In this document: piece by piece, positions 1 through 15,000 of the stretch
Position numbering within the stretch: position 1 is the stretch's first letter
How the letters are laid out: every line of letters begins with the position of its first letter
Source: Cardiocondyla obscurior
Taxonomy: Eukaryota; Arthropoda; Insecta; Hymenoptera; Formicidae
Assembly: GCF_019399895.1 (NCBI RefSeq)
Contig: NC_091876.1
Location: forward strand, 992,001-1,056,000
Length of the DNA: 64,000 nt
Direction: 5' to 3'
Notes under the pieces: generated by a model
Told to the model about the DNA's origin: nothing
The model's database searches: none
The model's input: the letters and a program-made list of their open reading frames with translations, nothing else
Program-made: the position numbers and the translations under genes

Positions 1-3000
1 GACAAATTTTGTTTTTACAATTGAAGTTACATATCAAACTTTTTAATTTGCAAACTGCTTTACGTTGTTATAAGAATACTATTTGCATTATACAAGTTTC
101 ATTTGATGACGTAATAACAATTGTTAATATTGTTTCAATATACTATTTAAGATTGTATACCTCAAGTCAATAGCCAATTGGTTTTAATTATTATTTCACG
201 TATTTGTCAACATCTGCGTCATTTTGATATGTGCTTCTAATAACTATATTGTCAAAATTAAATATCTCTGCGAAAGATTCATTCCCATTGCTAACCGTAT
301 TGTGTCGGTAGCAAGTTCGTCGTTTTTCCGCTGCCTGCACGAAGGCGCGCTCGCGACTTGTAACTGAAAAACGTGAATCGTTGCGTATTAGAGTTTAATA
401 CAAAATCGGGCCAGCCACTGAAAAGTTTATTGTGAATAAATCGCAATTAAAAAGTAGAGATATTCTATATGAATCAACGACACATAAGCAAGAAAAAGGA
501 TGGAAGAAGAAAAAATAAAACAACCGATGTAATAATTCGCATAAATATCGCAGTGAGTAATAAGCCGAAAGTGGCTAGGTTAAACGTCTAAAAGCTTTCA
601 ACTTTCGAAGACGGTTTTTATACACGTGCTAAGACATGCGAAACTTAACAATCACTCGAAAACCGTTGCGATAACGGTGACGGACCCAATGTATTAAAAG
701 TTTAAATATGTTAACAACAATTTAAAGTAGCTATTTTCATAAAGTGAATGCGTTGAAACAAAATTAATTTCAGAAAAATTCATAAAAAAGTGGTAAATAA
801 AACCTAGGGCAAGTGCAAATTGACGAACAAGTAAACCAAAGAGCGGAGTTAATCGTAAAAAATGTTAAACTTATAATAATTAAATTTCAGGATTGTAAGT
901 TAATATTCAAACTATAAAAAGTTTAGCTTTTGATTAACATTTCGATGAAAAATTATATGAGCTTAAAAGTTTCAAAGTCACATTTCACATTAAAAGGCAA
1001 ATTTACGATGAGGCAAAGCAATTTGTAACACAGTTGACTTAAAGTGGATCAAGTAAACCACCCAAAGAGAAACCAAAAAACATACACTTGACATAAAACT
1101 TAAAGTTTCGTTAATATAAAAATTACAATATAAAACTTGATACTTATATGGTATAAACGTTGATGAATCGTACGTAATAAACAAAAGAAATGGTGAGAGA
1201 ACGGGCCAAAAAACGCGAAAGTTAAACTTGCAAACAGCAAGTCTTACTGTAACATCTCTGATTTTACAAAAGTCTGTACATCCAAATGTTAATGGAAGTC
1301 TTACTGCAAGATGTTTCCAAGTTTAGAAGTTGCTAATTTACATTTCGAACTGCTGTGCAAAATTGTAGACCGGTATTCGAAAGAACAAGCGGATATTGAG
1401 TCAATATTAATAATAATTTAAGCCACATGGTCACCAAAAAACATAGATTTCACATGAAACTTCACGCTGCCTCAGTTTGAAAATAACAATATTACGTTCG
1501 ATACGTATATAGCACAAACGCTGTAGAATTTTATGTAATAAATAAATAAAATTGTGTAAGGTCGGGTCAAATAACGCAAATAAAAAATTTTAAAAATCAA
1601 GTTACAATGTAAAATTTTAAGTTTAGCAGAGGTCTGTAAGATCAAAACTTCTTTACGACGTTTTTTTGAGATTAATAGTTTCTCATGGACACCTAAAAAT
1701 AAAGATCAAAATTATAAGCAAATGACGTTATTAATAACTAATCTGAAATCACATTTGCAAATAATTTAGACCATACCTAACATCTAAATGACAAATTTTG
1801 TTTTTACAATTGAAGTTACATATCAAACTTTTTAATTTGCAAACTGCTTTACGTTGTTATAAGAATACTATTTGCATTATACAAGTTTCATTTGATGACG
1901 TAATAACAATTGTTAATATTGTTTCAATATACTATTTAAGATTGTATACCTCAAGTCAATAGCCAATTGGTTTTAATTATTATTTCACGTATTTGTCAAC
2001 ATCTGCGTCATTTTGATATGTGCTTCTAATAACTATATTGTCAAAATTAAATATCTCTGCGAAAGATTCATTCCCATTGCTAACCGTATTGTGTCGGTAG
2101 CAAGTTCGTCGTTTTTCCGCTGCCTGCACGAAGGCGCGCTCGCGACTTGTAACTGAAAAACGTGAATCGTTGCGTATTAGAGTTTAATACAAAATCGGGC
2201 CAGCCACTGAAAAGTTTATTGTGAATAAATCGCAATTAAAAAGTAGAGATATTCTATATGAATCAACGACACATAAGCAAGAAAAAGGATGGAAGAAGAA
2301 AAAATAAAACAACCGATGTAATAATTCGCATAAATATCGCAGTGAGTAATAAGCCGAAAGTGGCTAGGTTAAACGTCTAAAAGCTTTCAACTTTCGAAGA
2401 CGGTTTTTATACACGTGCTAAGACATGCGAAACTTAACAATCACTCGAAAACCGTTGCGATAACGGTGACGGACCCAATGTATTAAAAGTTTAAATATGT
2501 TAACAACAATTTAAAGTAGCTATTTTCATAAAGTGAATGCGTTGAAACAAAATTAATTTCAGAAAAATTCATAAAAAAGTGGTAAATAAAACCTAGGGCA
2601 AGTGCAAATTGACGAACAAGTAAACCAAAGAGCGGAGTTAATCGTAAAAAATGTTAAACTTATAATAATTAAATTTCAGGATTGTAAGTTAATATTCAAA
2701 CTATAAAAAGTTTAGCTTTTGATTAACATTTCGATGAAAAATTATATGAGCTTAAAAGTTTCAAAGTCACATTTCACATTAAAAGGCAAATTTACGATGA
2801 GGCAAAGCAATTTGTAACACAGTTGACTTAAAGTGGATCAAGTAAACCACCCAAAGAGAAACCAAAAAACATACACTTGACATAAAACTTAAAGTTTCGT
2901 TAATATAAAAATTACAATATAAAACTTGATACTTATATGGTATAAACGTTGATGAATCGTACGTAATAAACAAAAGAAATGGTGAGAGAACGGGCCAAAA

Positions 3001-6000
3001 AACGCGAAAGTTAAACTTGCAAACAGCAAGTCTTACTGTAACATCTCTGATTTTACAAAAGTCTGTACATCCAAATGTTAATGGAAGTCTTACTGCAAGA
3101 TGTTTCCAAGTTTAGAAGTTGCTAATTTACATTTCGAACTGCTGTGCAAAATTGTAGACCGGTATTCGAAAGAACAAGCGGATATTGAGTCAATATTAAT
3201 AATAATTTAAGCCACATGGTCACCAAAAAACATAGATTTCACATGAAACTTCACGCTGCCTCAGTTTGAAAATAACAATATTACGTTCGATACGTATATA
3301 GCACAAACGCTGTAGAATTTTATGTAATAAATAAATAAAATTGTGTAAGGTCGGGTCAAATAACGCAAATAAAAAATTTTAAAAATCAAGTTACAATGTA
3401 AAATTTTAAGTTTAGCAGAGGTCTGTAAGATCAAAACTTCTTTACGACGTTTTTTTGAGATTAATAGTTTCTCATGGACACCTAAAAATAAAGATCAAAA
3501 TTATAAGCAAATGACGTTATTAATAACTAATCTGAAATCACATTTGCAAATAATTTAGACCATACCTAACATCTAAATGACAAATTTTGTTTTTACAATT
3601 GAAGTTACATATCAAACTTTTTAATTTGCAAACTGCTTTACGTTGTTATAAGAATACTATTTGCATTATACAAGTTTCATTTGATGACGTAATAACAATT
3701 GTTAATATTGTTTCAATATACTATTTAAGATTGTATACCTCAAGTCAATAGCCAATTGGTTTTAATTATTATTTCACGTATTTGTCAACATCTGCGTCAT
3801 TTTGATATGTGCTTCTAATAACTATATTGTCAAAATTAAATATCTCTGCGAAAGATTCATTCCCATTGCTAACCGTATTGTGTCGGTAGCAAGTTCGTCG
3901 TTTTTCCGCTGCCTGCACGAAGGCGCGCTCGCGACTTGTAACTGAAAAACGTGAATCGTTGCGTATTAGAGTTTAATACAAAATCGGGCCAGCCACTGAA
4001 AAGTTTATTGTGAATAAATCGCAATTAAAAAGTAGAGATATTCTATATGAATCAACGACACATAAGCAAGAAAAAGGATGGAAGAAGAAAAAATAAAACA
4101 ACCGATGTAATAATTCGCATAAATATCGCAGTGAGTAATAAGCCGAAAGTGGCTAGGTTAAACGTCTAAAAGCTTTCAACTTTCGAAGACGGTTTTTATA
4201 CACGTGCTAAGACATGCGAAACTTAACAATCACTCGAAAACCGTTGCGATAACGGTGACGGACCCAATGTATTAAAAGTTTAAATATGTTAACAACAATT
4301 TAAAGTAGCTATTTTCATAAAGTGAATGCGTTGAAACAAAATTAATTTCAGAAAAATTCATAAAAAAGTGGTAAATAAAACCTAGGGCAAGTGCAAATTG
4401 ACGAACAAGTAAACCAAAGAGCGGAGTTAATCGTAAAAAATGTTAAACTTATAATAATTAAATTTCAGGATTGTAAGTTAATATTCAAACTATAAAAAGT
4501 TTAGCTTTTGATTAACATTTCGATGAAAAATTATATGAGCTTAAAAGTTTCAAAGTCACATTTCACATTAAAAGGCAAATTTACGATGAGGCAAAGCAAT
4601 TTGTAACACAGTTGACTTAAAGTGGATCAAGTAAACCACCCAAAGAGAAACCAAAAAACATACACTTGACATAAAACTTAAAGTTTCGTTAATATAAAAA
4701 TTACAATATAAAACTTGATACTTATATGGTATAAACGTTGATGAATCGTACGTAATAAACAAAAGAAATGGTGAGAGAACGGGCCAAAAAACGCGAAAGT
4801 TAAACTTGCAAACAGCAAGTCTTACTGTAACATCTCTGATTTTACAAAAGTCTGTACATCCAAATGTTAATGGAAGTCTTACTGCAAGATGTTTCCAAGT
4901 TTAGAAGTTGCTAATTTACATTTCGAACTGCTGTGCAAAATTGTAGACCGGTATTCGAAAGAACAAGCGGATATTGAGTCAATATTAATAATAATTTAAG
5001 CCACATGGTCACCAAAAAACATAGATTTCACATGAAACTTCACGCTGCCTCAGTTTGAAAATAACAATATTACGTTCGATACGTATATAGCACAAACGCT
5101 GTAGAATTTTATGTAATAAATAAATAAAATTGTGTAAGGTCGGGTCAAATAACGCAAATAAAAAATTTTAAAAATCAAGTTACAATGTAAAATTTTAAGT
5201 TTAGCAGAGGTCTGTAAGATCAAAACTTCTTTACGACGTTTTTTTGAGATTAATAGTTTCTCATGGACACCTAAAAATAAAGATCAAAATTATAAGCAAA
5301 TGACGTTATTAATAACTAATCTGAAATCACATTTGCAAATAATTTAGACCATACCTAACATCTAAATGACAAATTTTGTTTTTACAATTGAAGTTACATA
5401 TCAAACTTTTTAATTTGCAAACTGCTTTACGTTGTTATAAGAATACTATTTGCATTATACAAGTTTCATTTGATGACGTAATAACAATTGTTAATATTGT
5501 TTCAATATACTATTTAAGATTGTATACCTCAAGTCAATAGCCAATTGGTTTTAATTATTATTTCACGTATTTGTCAACATCTGCGTCATTTTGATATGTG
5601 CTTCTAATAACTATATTGTCAAAATTAAATATCTCTGCGAAAGATTCATTCCCATTGCTAACCGTATTGTGTCGGTAGCAAGTTCGTCGTTTTTCCGCTG
5701 CCTGCACGAAGGCGCGCTCGCGACTTGTAACTGAAAAACGTGAATCGTTGCGTATTAGAGTTTAATACAAAATCGGGCCAGCCACTGAAAAGTTTATTGT
5801 GAATAAATCGCAATTAAAAAGTAGAGATATTCTATATGAATCAACGACACATAAGCAAGAAAAAGGATGGAAGAAGAAAAAATAAAACAACCGATGTAAT
5901 AATTCGCATAAATATCGCAGTGAGTAATAAGCCGAAAGTGGCTAGGTTAAACGTCTAAAAGCTTTCAACTTTCGAAGACGGTTTTTATACACGTGCTAAG

Positions 6001-9000
6001 ACATGCGAAACTTAACAATCACTCGAAAACCGTTGCGATAACGGTGACGGACCCAATGTATTAAAAGTTTAAATATGTTAACAACAATTTAAAGTAGCTA
6101 TTTTCATAAAGTGAATGCGTTGAAACAAAATTAATTTCAGAAAAATTCATAAAAAAGTGGTAAATAAAACCTAGGGCAAGTGCAAATTGACGAACAAGTA
6201 AACCAAAGAGCGGAGTTAATCGTAAAAAATGTTAAACTTATAATAATTAAATTTCAGGATTGTAAGTTAATATTCAAACTATAAAAAGTTTAGCTTTTGA
6301 TTAACATTTCGATGAAAAATTATATGAGCTTAAAAGTTTCAAAGTCACATTTCACATTAAAAGGCAAATTTACGATGAGGCAAAGCAATTTGTAACACAG
6401 TTGACTTAAAGTGGATCAAGTAAACCACCCAAAGAGAAACCAAAAAACATACACTTGACATAAAACTTAAAGTTTCGTTAATATAAAAATTACAATATAA
6501 AACTTGATACTTATATGGTATAAACGTTGATGAATCGTACGTAATAAACAAAAGAAATGGTGAGAGAACGGGCCAAAAAACGCGAAAGTTAAACTTGCAA
6601 ACAGCAAGTCTTACTGTAACATCTCTGATTTTACAAAAGTCTGTACATCCAAATGTTAATGGAAGTCTTACTGCAAGATGTTTCCAAGTTTAGAAGTTGC
6701 TAATTTACATTTCGAACTGCTGTGCAAAATTGTAGACCGGTATTCGAAAGAACAAGCGGATATTGAGTCAATATTAATAATAATTTAAGCCACATGGTCA
6801 CCAAAAAACATAGATTTCACATGAAACTTCACGCTGCCTCAGTTTGAAAATAACAATATTACGTTCGATACGTATATAGCACAAACGCTGTAGAATTTTA
6901 TGTAATAAATAAATAAAATTGTGTAAGGTCGGGTCAAATAACGCAAATAAAAAATTTTAAAAATCAAGTTACAATGTAAAATTTTAAGTTTAGCAGAGGT
7001 CTGTAAGATCAAAACTTCTTTACGACGTTTTTTTGAGATTAATAGTTTCTCATGGACACCTAAAAATAAAGATCAAAATTATAAGCAAATGACGTTATTA
7101 ATAACTAATCTGAAATCACATTTGCAAATAATTTAGACCATACCTAACATCTAAATGACAAATTTTGTTTTTACAATTGAAGTTACATATCAAACTTTTT
7201 AATTTGCAAACTGCTTTACGTTGTTATAAGAATACTATTTGCATTATACAAGTTTCATTTGATGACGTAATAACAATTGTTAATATTGTTTCAATATACT
7301 ATTTAAGATTGTATACCTCAAGTCAATAGCCAATTGGTTTTAATTATTATTTCACGTATTTGTCAACATCTGCGTCATTTTGATATGTGCTTCTAATAAC
7401 TATATTGTCAAAATTAAATATCTCTGCGAAAGATTCATTCCCATTGCTAACCGTATTGTGTCGGTAGCAAGTTCGTCGTTTTTCCGCTGCCTGCACGAAG
7501 GCGCGCTCGCGACTTGTAACTGAAAAACGTGAATCGTTGCGTATTAGAGTTTAATACAAAATCGGGCCAGCCACTGAAAAGTTTATTGTGAATAAATCGC
7601 AATTAAAAAGTAGAGATATTCTATATGAATCAACGACACATAAGCAAGAAAAAGGATGGAAGAAGAAAAAATAAAACAACCGATGTAATAATTCGCATAA
7701 ATATCGCAGTGAGTAATAAGCCGAAAGTGGCTAGGTTAAACGTCTAAAAGCTTTCAACTTTCGAAGACGGTTTTTATACACGTGCTAAGACATGCGAAAC
7801 TTAACAATCACTCGAAAACCGTTGCGATAACGGTGACGGACCCAATGTATTAAAAGTTTAAATATGTTAACAACAATTTAAAGTAGCTATTTTCATAAAG
7901 TGAATGCGTTGAAACAAAATTAATTTCAGAAAAATTCATAAAAAAGTGGTAAATAAAACCTAGGGCAAGTGCAAATTGACGAACAAGTAAACCAAAGAGC
8001 GGAGTTAATCGTAAAAAATGTTAAACTTATAATAATTAAATTTCAGGATTGTAAGTTAATATTCAAACTATAAAAAGTTTAGCTTTTGATTAACATTTCG
8101 ATGAAAAATTATATGAGCTTAAAAGTTTCAAAGTCACATTTCACATTAAAAGGCAAATTTACGATGAGGCAAAGCAATTTGTAACACAGTTGACTTAAAG
8201 TGGATCAAGTAAACCACCCAAAGAGAAACCAAAAAACATACACTTGACATAAAACTTAAAGTTTCGTTAATATAAAAATTACAATATAAAACTTGATACT
8301 TATATGGTATAAACGTTGATGAATCGTACGTAATAAACAAAAGAAATGGTGAGAGAACGGGCCAAAAAACGCGAAAGTTAAACTTGCAAACAGCAAGTCT
8401 TACTGTAACATCTCTGATTTTACAAAAGTCTGTACATCCAAATGTTAATGGAAGTCTTACTGCAAGATGTTTCCAAGTTTAGAAGTTGCTAATTTACATT
8501 TCGAACTGCTGTGCAAAATTGTAGACCGGTATTCGAAAGAACAAGCGGATATTGAGTCAATATTAATAATAATTTAAGCCACATGGTCACCAAAAAACAT
8601 AGATTTCACATGAAACTTCACGCTGCCTCAGTTTGAAAATAACAATATTACGTTCGATACGTATATAGCACAAACGCTGTAGAATTTTATGTAATAAATA
8701 AATAAAATTGTGTAAGGTCGGGTCAAATAACGCAAATAAAAAATTTTAAAAATCAAGTTACAATGTAAAATTTTAAGTTTAGCAGAGGTCTGTAAGATCA
8801 AAACTTCTTTACGACGTTTTTTTGAGATTAATAGTTTCTCATGGACACCTAAAAATAAAGATCAAAATTATAAGCAAATGACGTTATTAATAACTAATCT
8901 GAAATCACATTTGCAAATAATTTAGACCATACCTAACATCTAAATGACAAATTTTGTTTTTACAATTGAAGTTACATATCAAACTTTTTAATTTGCAAAC

Positions 9001-12000
9001 TGCTTTACGTTGTTATAAGAATACTATTTGCATTATACAAGTTTCATTTGATGACGTAATAACAATTGTTAATATTGTTTCAATATACTATTTAAGATTG
9101 TATACCTCAAGTCAATAGCCAATTGGTTTTAATTATTATTTCACGTATTTGTCAACATCTGCGTCATTTTGATATGTGCTTCTAATAACTATATTGTCAA
9201 AATTAAATATCTCTGCGAAAGATTCATTCCCATTGCTAACCGTATTGTGTCGGTAGCAAGTTCGTCGTTTTTCCGCTGCCTGCACGAAGGCGCGCTCGCG
9301 ACTTGTAACTGAAAAACGTGAATCGTTGCGTATTAGAGTTTAATACAAAATCGGGCCAGCCACTGAAAAGTTTATTGTGAATAAATCGCAATTAAAAAGT
9401 AGAGATATTCTATATGAATCAACGACACATAAGCAAGAAAAAGGATGGAAGAAGAAAAAATAAAACAACCGATGTAATAATTCGCATAAATATCGCAGTG
9501 AGTAATAAGCCGAAAGTGGCTAGGTTAAACGTCTAAAAGCTTTCAACTTTCGAAGACGGTTTTTATACACGTGCTAAGACATGCGAAACTTAACAATCAC
9601 TCGAAAACCGTTGCGATAACGGTGACGGACCCAATGTATTAAAAGTTTAAATATGTTAACAACAATTTAAAGTAGCTATTTTCATAAAGTGAATGCGTTG
9701 AAACAAAATTAATTTCAGAAAAATTCATAAAAAAGTGGTAAATAAAACCTAGGGCAAGTGCAAATTGACGAACAAGTAAACCAAAGAGCGGAGTTAATCG
9801 TAAAAAATGTTAAACTTATAATAATTAAATTTCAGGATTGTAAGTTAATATTCAAACTATAAAAAGTTTAGCTTTTGATTAACATTTCGATGAAAAATTA
9901 TATGAGCTTAAAAGTTTCAAAGTCACATTTCACATTAAAAGGCAAATTTACGATGAGGCAAAGCAATTTGTAACACAGTTGACTTAAAGTGGATCAAGTA
10001 AACCACCCAAAGAGAAACCAAAAAACATACACTTGACATAAAACTTAAAGTTTCGTTAATATAAAAATTACAATATAAAACTTGATACTTATATGGTATA
10101 AACGTTGATGAATCGTACGTAATAAACAAAAGAAATGGTGAGAGAACGGGCCAAAAAACGCGAAAGTTAAACTTGCAAACAGCAAGTCTTACTGTAACAT
10201 CTCTGATTTTACAAAAGTCTGTACATCCAAATGTTAATGGAAGTCTTACTGCAAGATGTTTCCAAGTTTAGAAGTTGCTAATTTACATTTCGAACTGCTG
10301 TGCAAAATTGTAGACCGGTATTCGAAAGAACAAGCGGATATTGAGTCAATATTAATAATAATTTAAGCCACATGGTCACCAAAAAACATAGATTTCACAT
10401 GAAACTTCACGCTGCCTCAGTTTGAAAATAACAATATTACGTTCGATACGTATATAGCACAAACGCTGTAGAATTTTATGTAATAAATAAATAAAATTGT
10501 GTAAGGTCGGGTCAAATAACGCAAATAAAAAATTTTAAAAATCAAGTTACAATGTAAAATTTTAAGTTTAGCAGAGGTCTGTAAGATCAAAACTTCTTTA
10601 CGACGTTTTTTTGAGATTAATAGTTTCTCATGGACACCTAAAAATAAAGATCAAAATTATAAGCAAATGACGTTATTAATAACTAATCTGAAATCACATT
10701 TGCAAATAATTTAGACCATACCTAACATCTAAATGACAAATTTTGTTTTTACAATTGAAGTTACATATCAAACTTTTTAATTTGCAAACTGCTTTACGTT
10801 GTTATAAGAATACTATTTGCATTATACAAGTTTCATTTGATGACGTAATAACAATTGTTAATATTGTTTCAATATACTATTTAAGATTGTATACCTCAAG
10901 TCAATAGCCAATTGGTTTTAATTATTATTTCACGTATTTGTCAACATCTGCGTCATTTTGATATGTGCTTCTAATAACTATATTGTCAAAATTAAATATC
11001 TCTGCGAAAGATTCATTCCCATTGCTAACCGTATTGTGTCGGTAGCAAGTTCGTCGTTTTTCCGCTGCCTGCACGAAGGCGCGCTCGCGACTTGTAACTG
11101 AAAAACGTGAATCGTTGCGTATTAGAGTTTAATACAAAATCGGGCCAGCCACTGAAAAGTTTATTGTGAATAAATCGCAATTAAAAAGTAGAGATATTCT
11201 ATATGAATCAACGACACATAAGCAAGAAAAAGGATGGAAGAAGAAAAAATAAAACAACCGATGTAATAATTCGCATAAATATCGCAGTGAGTAATAAGCC
11301 GAAAGTGGCTAGGTTAAACGTCTAAAAGCTTTCAACTTTCGAAGACGGTTTTTATACACGTGCTAAGACATGCGAAACTTAACAATCACTCGAAAACCGT
11401 TGCGATAACGGTGACGGACCCAATGTATTAAAAGTTTAAATATGTTAACAACAATTTAAAGTAGCTATTTTCATAAAGTGAATGCGTTGAAACAAAATTA
11501 ATTTCAGAAAAATTCATAAAAAAGTGGTAAATAAAACCTAGGGCAAGTGCAAATTGACGAACAAGTAAACCAAAGAGCGGAGTTAATCGTAAAAAATGTT
11601 AAACTTATAATAATTAAATTTCAGGATTGTAAGTTAATATTCAAACTATAAAAAGTTTAGCTTTTGATTAACATTTCGATGAAAAATTATATGAGCTTAA
11701 AAGTTTCAAAGTCACATTTCACATTAAAAGGCAAATTTACGATGAGGCAAAGCAATTTGTAACACAGTTGACTTAAAGTGGATCAAGTAAACCACCCAAA
11801 GAGAAACCAAAAAACATACACTTGACATAAAACTTAAAGTTTCGTTAATATAAAAATTACAATATAAAACTTGATACTTATATGGTATAAACGTTGATGA
11901 ATCGTACGTAATAAACAAAAGAAATGGTGAGAGAACGGGCCAAAAACGCGAAAGTTAAACTTGCAAACAGCAAGTCTTACTGTAACATCTCTGATTTTAC

Positions 12001-15000
12001 AAAAGTCTGTACATCCAAATGTTAATGGAAGTCTTACTGCAAGATGTTTCCAAGTTTAGAAGTTGCTAATTTACATTTCGAACTGCTGTGCAAAATTGTA
12101 GACCGGTATTCGAAAGAACAAGCGGATATTGAGTCAATATTAATAATAATTTAAGCCACATGGTCACCAAAAAACATAGATTTCACATGAAACTTCACGC
12201 TGCCTCAGTTTGAAAATAACAATATTACGTTCGATACGTATATAGCACAAACGCTGTAGAATTTTATGTAATAAATAAATAAAATTGTGTAAGGTCGGGT
12301 CAAATAACGCAAATAAAAAATTTTAAAAATCAAGTTACAATGTAAAATTTTAAGTTTAGCAGAGGTCTGTAAGATCAAAACTTCTTTACGACGTTTTTTT
12401 GAGATTAATAGTTTCTCATGGACACCTAAAAATAAAGATCAAAATTATAAGCAAATGACGTTATTAATAACTAATCTGAAATCACATTTGCAAATAATTT
12501 AGACCATACCTAACATCTAAATGACAAATTTTGTTTTTACAATTGAAGTTACATATCAAACTTTTTAATTTGCAAACTGCTTTACGTTGTTATAAGAATA
12601 CTATTTGCATTATACAAGTTTCATTTGATGACGTAATAACAATTGTTAATATTGTTTCAATATACTATTTAAGATTGTATACCTCAAGTCAATAGCCAAT
12701 TGGTTTTAATTATTATTTCACGTATTTGTCAACATCTGCGTCATTTTGATATGTGCTTCTAATAACTATATTGTCAAAATTAAATATCTCTGCGAAAGAT
12801 TCATTCCCATTGCTAACCGTATTGTGTCGGTAGCAAGTTCGTCGTTTTTCCGCTGCCTGCACGAAGGCGCGCTCGCGACTTGTAACTGAAAAACGTGAAT
12901 CGTTGCGTATTAGAGTTTAATACAAAATCGGGCCAGCCACTGAAAAGTTTATTGTGAATAAATCGCAATTAAAAAGTAGAGATATTCTATATGAATCAAC
13001 GACACATAAGCAAGAAAAAGGATGGAAGAAGAAAAAATAAAACAACCGATGTAATAATTCGCATAAATATCGCAGTGAGTAATAAGCCGAAAGTGGCTAG
13101 GTTAAACGTCTAAAAGCTTTCAACTTTCGAAGACGGTTTTTATACACGTGCTAAGACATGCGAAACTTAACAATCACTCGAAAACCGTTGCGATAACGGT
13201 GACGGACCCAATGTATTAAAAGTTTAAATATGTTAACAACAATTTAAAGTAGCTATTTTCATAAAGTGAATGCGTTGAAACAAAATTAATTTCAGAAAAA
13301 TTCATAAAAAAGTGGTAAATAAAACCTAGGGCAAGTGCAAATTGACGAACAAGTAAACCAAAGAGCGGAGTTAATCGTAAAAAATGTTAAACTTATAATA
13401 ATTAAATTTCAGGATTGTAAGTTAATATTCAAACTATAAAAAGTTTAGCTTTTGATTAACATTTCGATGAAAAATTATATGAGCTTAAAAGTTTCAAAGT
13501 CACATTTCACATTAAAAGGCAAATTTACGATGAGGCAAAGCAATTTGTAACACAGTTGACTTAAAGTGGATCAAGTAAACCACCCAAAGAGAAACCAAAA
13601 AACATACACTTGACATAAAACTTAAAGTTTCGTTAATATAAAAATTACAATATAAAACTTGATACTTATATGGTATAAACGTTGATGAATCGTACGTAAT
13701 AAACAAAAGAAATGGTGAGAGAACGGGCCAAAAACGCGAAAGTTAAACTTGCAAACAGCAAGTCTTACTGTAACATCTCTGATTTTACAAAAGTCTGTAC
13801 ATCCAAATGTTAATGGAAGTCTTACTGCAAGATGTTTCCAAGTTTAGAAGTTGCTAATTTACATTTCGAACTGCTGTGCAAAATTGTAGACCGGTATTCG
13901 AAAGAACAAGCGGATATTGAGTCAATATTAATAATAATTTAAGCCACATGGTCACCAAAAAACATAGATTTCACATGAAACTTCACGCTGCCTCAGTTTG
14001 AAAATAACAATATTACGTTCGATACGTATATAGCACAAACGCTGTAGAATTTTATGTAATAAATAAATAAAATTGTGTAAGGTCGGGTCAAATAACGCAA
14101 ATAAAAAATTTTAAAAATCAAGTTACAATGTAAAATTTTAAGTTTAGCAGAGGTCTGTAAGATCAAAACTTCTTTACGACGTTTTTTTGAGATTAATAGT
14201 TTCTCATGGACACCTAAAAATAAAGATCAAAATTATAAGCAAATGACGTTATTAATAACTAATCTGAAATCACATTTGCAAATAATTTAGACCATACCTA
14301 ACATCTAAATGACAAATTTTGTTTTTACAATTGAAGTTACATATCAAACTTTTTAATTTGCAAACTGCTTTACGTTGTTATAAGAATACTATTTGCATTA
14401 TACAAGTTTCATTTGATGACGTAATAACAATTGTTAATATTGTTTCAATATACTATTTAAGATTGTATACCTCAAGTCAATAGCCAATTGGTTTTAATTA
14501 TTATTTCACGTATTTGTCAACATCTGCGTCATTTTGATATGTGCTTCTAATAACTATATTGTCAAAATTAAATATCTCTGCGAAAGATTCATTCCCATTG
14601 CTAACCGTATTGTGTCGGTAGCAAGTTCGTCGTTTTTCCGCTGCCTGCACGAAGGCGCGCTCGCGACTTGTAACTGAAAAACGTGAATCGTTGCGTATTA
14701 GAGTTTAATACAAAATCGGGCCAGCCACTGAAAAGTTTATTGTGAATAAATCGCAATTAAAAAGTAGAGATATTCTATATGAATCAACGACACATAAGCA
14801 AGAAAAAGGATGGAAGAAGAAAAAATAAAACAACCGATGTAATAATTCGCATAAATATCGCAGTGAGTAATAAGCCGAAAGTGGCTAGGTTAAACGTCTA
14901 AAAGCTTTCAACTTTCGAAGACGGTTTTTATACACGTGCTAAGACATGCGAAACTTAACAATCACTCGAAAACCGTTGCGATAACGGTGACGGACCCAAT

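Noticed and set aside
881..900. Acceptor 'ttaaatttcag' followed five bases later by donor 'gtaagt' in each satellite unit (micro-exon-like)
   Set aside because: Short signals expected by chance in AT-rich DNA; no transcript evidence.
990..1184. 64-codon minus-strand frame conserved in all twelve satellite units
   Set aside because: Its conservation equals that of the surrounding noncoding repeat; no domain, no coding-specific pattern of change.
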